A DNA stretch of 8,646 bases, from assembly GCA_004376785.1 (NCBI GenBank), contig SOIY01000033.1:1-8646 (forward strand). The letters run 5' to 3'. Shown piece after piece: positions 5,259-8,646 of the stretch (position 1 is its first letter; the number at the start of each line of letters is the position of its first letter). The position numbers and the translations under genes are program-made. Below the pieces are notes generated by a model. That model made no database searches. It saw only the letters and a list, made by a program, of their open reading frames with translations, and was not told the origin of the DNA. The DNA is from Candidatus Stahliibacteriota bacterium (GTDB taxonomy: Bacteria > Hydrothermota > Tepidihabitantia > SM23-42).

Positions 5259-6374
5259 TCATATATTATTCTTTAAATAATCATACACTATTTTGCAAAT
5301 TCTTTGTGCTGCCATCCCATCCCAGAATTTTGGTGTCTGTCCCTTTTTAGCTTTTCCTTGCAGAATCTTGTCTGTTTCTTGCATAATTTTCATTTGATCT
5401 TTACCAACAACAATATTTGTTCCCATTGTAACGGTCACAGGTCTCTCAGTATTCTTCCTTAATGTAAGACAGGGTACATTAAGTACCGTTGTTTCTTCTT
5501 GAATACCGCCAGAATCGGTCATTACGAACTTCGCGTGGATTATGAGTTTAATGAAATCTAAATAACCAAGCGGCGGAATAATTTTAAGAAAATCAATATT
5601 CACACGATATTCATGAAGCATCTTTTTAGTTCGTGGATGGATTGGGAAAATTATCTTTATTGACTTTGAAACTTCTTTTAATGCACTAAGGAGCTTTTTA
5701 AAATCTTCTCGGTCATCAACATTTGTGGGTCGGTGCATTGTCAGGACAGCATAACTTTTATTTTTTAATTCTAATTGCGTCAAAATTGTAGATTCTTCTG
5801 CCTTCTTTTTAAATCTCAATAAAGAATCTATCATTACATTACCGACGTAGAATATTCTCTTGGCGTCTATACCTTCTTTTATCAAATTATCTTCAGCGTC
5901 GGGTTCAGTGGTAAAAAGGAAATCAGATAAAGAATCAGTGAGTCGACGATTGATCTCTTCTGGCATATGCCAATCAAAACTGCGCAAACCTGCTTCTATG
6001 TGGGCAATAAAAGGATTGTATTGCTGATTGCTGCAGCGATATTTTGCTGCAGCCAATGCACAGGCAAGGGTTGAATTGACATCGCCAACGACCATTACCA
6101 AATGTGGATTCTGTTCCACTAAAATTTTTTCAAATTCAATCATTACCTTTGCGCTCTGCACACTATGAGTTCCTGAACCAACACCAAGATAAAAATTAGG
6201 ATTTGCCAATTTTAGATCATCAAAAAAAACTTTTGAAAGATTGTTATCGTAGTGCTGGCCCGTATGAATAAGCAGTGGATCTATTTCTTTATATTTTTTA
6301 AACTCTATAAATACAGGAGCAGCCTTCATGAAATTTGGGCGTGCTCCTACTACAATAATTATTTTATATTTCAC
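5259..6374 (-). CDS. wecB: UDP-N-acetylglucosamine 2-epimerase (non-hydrolysing)
   Basis: Converts UDP-GlcNAc to UDP-ManNAc, a cytoplasmic precursor for capsule, O-antigen or wall-linked glycans. The 371 residues match the usual length of 370-380. Motifs: GARPNFMKAAP (10-20), TGQHYD (38-43), VVGDVNS (95-101) with D98, HIEAGLRSFD (125-134) with E127, PEEINR (138-143) with E140, MHRPTN (213-218) with H214, TDSGGIQEE (286-294) and TERPVT (309-314). The catalytic acidic residues and His known from E. coli WecB all have counterparts. GTG at 6374 overlaps the anti-sigma stop as GTGA, behind a weak AGAGAAG. It has no neighbouring WecC-type dehydrogenase in this window, so the fate of UDP-ManNAc is not shown. 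Its place in an ECF sigma operon is notable. Confidence 0.95.
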   Translation of the reverse strand: MKYKIIIVVGARPNFMKAAPVFIEFKKYKEIDPLLIHTGQHYDNNLSKVFFDDLKLANPNFYLGVGSGTHSVQSAKVMIEFEKILVEQNPHLVMVVGDVNSTLACALAAAKYRCSNQQYNPFIAHIEAGLRSFDWHMPEEINRRLTDSLSDFLFTTEPDAEDNLIKEGIDAKRIFYVGNVMIDSLLRFKKKAEESTILTQLELKNKSYAVLTMHRPTNVDDREDFKKLLSALKEVSKSIKIIFPIHPRTKKMLHEYRVNIDFLKIIPPLGYLDFIKLIIHAKFVMTDSGGIQEETTVLNVPCLTLRKNTERPVTVTMGTNIVVGKDQMKIMQETDKILQGKAKKGQTPKFWDGMAAQRICKIVYDYLKNNI

Positions 6375-7180
6375 TTCTCTGTTACTTTTTCTTGAGTGAG
6401 GTCTACATATAACTGAGTTTTTCTGCCTGCTACAGTAGGTGGACTCAATTGTTGTCCTTGTAAACGATTCTCTAACATAGTGTCTTTTTCTGGAATAATT
6501 GTATTTCCTGTAGCCACCTTTAAAATTTTTCCATTTGAATCTACAATTGCCCTCACTATTCTATCCCGCGGTATTTGTAATTCTTGAACTACTGTTGTAC
6601 TGATAATTTCATCCTGTGCTTCAGTGCCAAAAGCACGCGCTTCACCTTTTTTAGCATGATCAAATACTTCAACATCTCTTGCCTTTGCCATAGATGGCAC
6701 TGTTGGTGCGGTTAAGGCTTTTTTCTCTTTTGCAACGACCCCTTTAGCGTATACCTCTTCCCGGACAAAACCTGCTTTTGGAATTTCAATATCCAAATCT
6801 TTCTTTGTCTCTACCTCAACATAAAGAATCCTATCATCAAGACTCGCAAACCCAACAGGTTGATTAATATTGATTAATATTATGAATACCAGAAGAGCTA
6901 CAGTAACAGGTACAAGAACAGGTGATAATCGAAAAAGACGGAAACGGGATTTCTTTTTGACCTTTTCCAGTACCCGACGGTTTATATTAAAAATAAACTC
7001 TCTTGATGGTTCCTCGATTTCTACGGTTCTAACATGTTCATCTAATTGTCTCAATTCTTCAAGTTCTTTCCGGCAAACCTCACATTCCTTAAGATGTTTT
7101 TCTATTTCTGCTTTCTGCTCTTTATCAAGTTCACCATCAAGATAACCGTTCAAAAGCTCTATTGACAAATCACATTTCAT
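6371..7180 (-). CDS. Membrane anti-sigma factor with zf-HC2 zinc finger
   Basis: Anti-sigma factor of 269 residues, likely partner of the ECF sigma factor encoded just upstream. The N-terminal ZAS/zf-HC2 domain carries YLDGELDKEQKAEIEKHL (13-30) and the H29-x3-C33-x2-C36 zinc motif, with Cys3 as a possible fourth ligand. A basic stretch (74-84) leads into one membrane segment (about 86-104), and the remaining 165 residues would lie outside the cytoplasm. That outer part is not a family I recognise; it contains a lysine/alanine-rich stretch (about 145-185) and a segment IVRAIVDSNGKILKV (208-222) that loosely resembles a two-strand sensor fold. ATG at 7180 overlaps the sigma stop (ATGA). The usual model is that an envelope signal releases the sigma factor through proteolysis; no protease site can be named here. 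Confidence 0.9.
   Translation of the reverse strand: MKCDLSIELLNGYLDGELDKEQKAEIEKHLKECEVCRKELEELRQLDEHVRTVEIEEPSREFIFNINRRVLEKVKKKSRFRLFRLSPVLVPVTVALLVFIILININQPVGFASLDDRILYVEVETKKDLDIEIPKAGFVREEVYAKGVVAKEKKALTAPTVPSMAKARDVEVFDHAKKGEARAFGTEAQDEIISTTVVQELQIPRDRIVRAIVDSNGKILKVATGNTIIPEKDTMLENRLQGQQLSPPTVAGRKTQLYVDLTQEKVTEK
6860..6881. repeat. Tandem 10-bp duplication inside the anti-sigma gene
   Basis: TTGATTAATA is present twice in direct succession (6860-6869 and 6870-6879), with two more matching bases after it. It encodes the ILININQ stretch at the end of the membrane segment (about residues 101-107). Gain or loss of one copy would shift the reading frame right after the membrane anchor. 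Confidence 0.6.
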
Positions 7181-7743
7181 TTATTCTGCACCCCTATTTC
7201 TTTAAATATTCCTTTAAGTTTTTGCCTGGCGCGCGCTAATCTTGACATTACTGTCCCTTTTGGAATTTTAAGAATCTTACTGATCTCATCATAAGAAAAA
7301 TCCTCCTCAACCTTTAAAACGATAATTGTTCTATAATCATCTGGTAACTTAGCCATCGCCGCAGTAATTCGTTCCTGTAATACTTTCTGCTTAGTCATCT
7401 CCACAGGATTCCCTTTTTTCGCAGCCAGACTGTGCTCAAAAAATTCAATAGGTTGCACTTGGCCACGTCTCTCTTTCTTTAAATAATTTATCGCATTATT
7501 TACTGCAATCCGACATATCCACGCATAAAAAGGCCTTCCAATTTCAAATTTTGAAATTGCCCTGAATGCTTTTATAAACGCTTCCTCAACAAGATCTTCA
7601 GCATCATCTCGATTATAGACCATTCGGTACATAATTTTGTACAGAGGCATTTTATAACGTTCAACCAGAGGATTAAATGATTCACAGTCTCCATTTTTAA
7701 CACGCTCAATCAAAAACTCATCACTCTCTATACTATTATACAC
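7177..7743 (-). CDS. ECF-type RNA polymerase sigma factor
   Basis: Sigma-70 family factor of the extracytoplasmic function (group 4) type, 188 residues, with only regions 2 and 4. Region 2 spans about 10-92: the core-binding DAEDLVEEAFIKAF (47-60) and the -10 recognition part FYAWICRIAVNNAINYLKKE (72-91). Region 4 spans about 122-180 with LPDDYR (133-138) and a helix-turn-helix YDEISKILKIPKGTVMSR (151-168). The GTG at 7743 is chosen because AAAAGG (7756-7751) stands 7 nt upstream and no ATG fits the frame. It heads a four-gene leftward operon with its anti-sigma factor, wecB and a DUF167 gene. ECF factors usually drive their own operon, but the upstream spacer shows no recognisable autoregulatory promoter, so this is inferred from the family. 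Confidence 0.94.
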   Translation of the reverse strand: MYNSIESDEFLIERVKNGDCESFNPLVERYKMPLYKIMYRMVYNRDDAEDLVEEAFIKAFRAISKFEIGRPFYAWICRIAVNNAINYLKKERRGQVQPIEFFEHSLAAKKGNPVEMTKQKVLQERITAAMAKLPDDYRTIIVLKVEEDFSYDEISKILKIPKGTVMSRLARARQKLKGIFKEIGVQNK

Positions 7744-7777
7744 AAAATTGCCTTTTATATTCCATCCTTCAGATTAG

Positions 7778-7847
7778 ATTCAAACGGATTGCAGCAGATG
7801 CAGATGAATAATTTATCTGTTTGAATCCGTAATAATCTGTCTGAATC
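7778..7847. repeat. Inverted and direct repeats between two leftward genes
   Basis: ATTCAAACGGAT (7778-7789) pairs with ATCTGTTTGAAT (7815-7826) over 12 bp with one G-U pair and a 25-nt loop. A 13-nt unit, ATCTGTTTGAATC (7815-7827), recurs with one change at 7835-7847. The loop holds CAGATG twice (7795-7800, 7801-7806). It fills most of the 106-nt spacer between the DUF4412 gene stop and the sigma gene start, so it could act as a terminator for the first. No T-run follows the stem. Confidence 0.6.
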
Positions 7848-7849
7848 AA

Positions 7850-8596
7850 TTATTCTTTTAAAGAATAACCTGCTGGTATTTCAAAAACCTTGTTATTTAT
7901 CGGTTTAGCATCTATTTTCGTGACGACACTATGGGTTTTCATGGAAAATGACATCCCTGTACTTCCCATTGTCATATCCATATCTAATTCAAGTGGAAAA
8001 CCCTCAATTTCGCCGATCTTTTTCTGAAATTCTTCAAACGATTTTTTATTTGCCATCATACTTGATTTTGATGATTTAATGCCCATTTCTGTCATTTTCT
8101 TATTAAACTCCATAATTTCCTCATACCCTGGAATGTCTTTTGTATTCCACATAATCTGGGTAAAACTCATATCGCCTTGTTCATCCTCAATTTTCATTGA
8201 AACAACTACCTCTTCACATTCTTTTCCAAGCAATACCTTCTTTTTACCGGTTTTTTCAACTGTTATTTCAGGCATTGTACCTGAAGTCTCTTCCTCTCCC
8301 TCTACTTCTTCTGTCTCTTCGCCGAGTTTCATTTCTGAATACTGTTCATTATCCGTATCCAATGTCCAGATAACACCCTTATCGAGTCGGGTAATAATAA
8401 TTGTCTGTTCCCCGGCCATCGGACCTGTTGAAGTCATTTCTGTCCTGGAGCAGTCGCCTTTAATAAAAACAGACATTGTAGTTTCACCACCACCCATGCC
8501 CATCATACCTTCAGTGGTCGTTGACATTTCATACATAACATCGCCATATAAAAAGAGTCCAAAAACAAGAACCAGAATAAATCGGTGTAACTTCAT
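7850..8596 (-). CDS. Secreted methionine-rich DUF4412-type protein
   Basis: Protein of 248 residues with a signal peptide (MKLHRFILVLVFGLFLYG, 1-18) and then a mature domain that fits DUF4412: a YEMSTTTEG opening (22-30), VFIKGDCSRTEM (43-54), IIITRLDKGVIWTLD (66-80), QYSEM (85-89), and a closing FEIPAGYSL (238-246). The role of this family is unknown; members are predicted periplasmic or outer-membrane-facing beta-rich proteins. Methionine is unusually frequent (24 of 248), including MMGMGGGETTM at 31-41, and an acidic run lies at 92-104. Start at 8596 is supported by a perfect AAGGAGGT (8609-8602) 5 nt upstream and by the promoter beyond it. It is transcribed alone, with repeats between it and the sigma operon. 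The family call is moderate; the secretion call is strong. Confidence 0.75.
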   Translation of the reverse strand: MKLHRFILVLVFGLFLYGDVMYEMSTTTEGMMGMGGGETTMSVFIKGDCSRTEMTSTGPMAGEQTIIITRLDKGVIWTLDTDNEQYSEMKLGEETEEVEGEEETSGTMPEITVEKTGKKKVLLGKECEEVVVSMKIEDEQGDMSFTQIMWNTKDIPGYEEIMEFNKKMTEMGIKSSKSSMMANKKSFEEFQKKIGEIEGFPLELDMDMTMGSTGMSFSMKTHSVVTKIDAKPINNKVFEIPAGYSLKE

Positions 8597-8618
8597 CTAT
8601 TACCTCCTTCTTTTTAGA

Positions 8619-8646
8619 ATTATATCATAAACCTCATAAATGTCAA
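8619..8646 (-). promoter_or_regulatory. Consensus sigma-70 promoter of the DUF4412 gene
   Basis: Read leftward, TTGACA (8646-8641) and TATAAT (8624-8619) are both perfect consensus boxes separated by 16 nt. Transcription would begin near 8612, placing AAGGAGGT (8609-8602) and the ATG (8596) in a very short leader. The -35 box is at the window edge, so sites further upstream cannot be seen. Confidence 0.8.

Noticed and set aside
6870..7145. Serine-rich open frame on the plus strand inside the anti-sigma gene
   Set aside because: Its Ser/Arg-rich composition is what the antisense of a Glu/Lys-rich helix gives; the zf-HC2 gene on the minus strand explains the region.
7753..7788. Promoter for the sigma operon (TTGAAT, 18 nt, TATAAA on the minus strand)
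   Set aside because: The -10 box would overlap the AAAAGG ribosome-binding site, so the message would start after it. The match is also weak at -35.
8079..8630. 183-residue open frame on the plus strand opposite the DUF4412 gene
   Set aside because: It is long but Ser/Ile/Val-rich with no domain, while the minus-strand gene has a signal peptide, a perfect ribosome-binding site and a consensus promoter.

Overview
This is an AT-rich bacterial window holding ten protein genes, all of recognisable families. I see no tRNA, rRNA, CRISPR array or transposase. Gene content (LemA, HtpX, a SPOR protein, an ECF sigma factor with a zinc-finger anti-sigma factor, nucleotide-sugar enzymes) points to a bacterium with an elaborate, probably Gram-negative-type envelope. 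The AT-rich, lysine-rich proteins and heptamer-like intergenic repeats would fit an uncultured lineage of the WOR-3/Stahlbacteria kind, but that placement is a guess from style and not from a marker gene.

Layout. Positions 1-319 carry no gene but are rich in DNA structure: a bulged hairpin, a perfect 15-bp inverted repeat enclosing an 18-bp dyad, a second hairpin, and a 7-bp tandem array. A good promoter (320-347) then starts a rightward block: lemA, htpX, a DUF3108 protein and mannose-1-phosphate guanylyltransferase (manC-like). These four are chained by overlaps of 1, 4 and 1 nt. The manC-like gene has no ATG, GTG or TTG that would keep its nucleotide-binding loop. Its start is best read as ATT at 2515, behind a good ribosome-binding site and overlapping the DUF3108 stop codon. 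After a 61-nt gap comes a secreted SPOR-domain protein, then a repeat-filled spacer (4190-4376), then the XTP/dITP diphosphatase gene rdgB.

From about 4950 on, the genes run leftward. An ECF sigma factor, its anti-sigma factor, a non-hydrolysing UDP-GlcNAc 2-epimerase (wecB) and a small DUF167/YggU protein form one tightly packed operon (7743 down to 5030). A separate leftward gene at the right edge encodes a secreted methionine-rich DUF4412-type protein and has a consensus promoter (8619-8646).

Functionally the window is mostly about the cell envelope: membrane protein quality control (HtpX, LemA), surface sugar precursors (GDP-mannose, UDP-ManNAc), a peptidoglycan-binding SPOR protein and an envelope-stress type sigma/anti-sigma switch. 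RdgB is nucleotide-pool housekeeping. The points most worth checking are the ATT start, the sigma/anti-sigma operon that includes wecB, and the unexplained repeat structures in three intergenic regions. I found no convincing wholly new multi-gene system.
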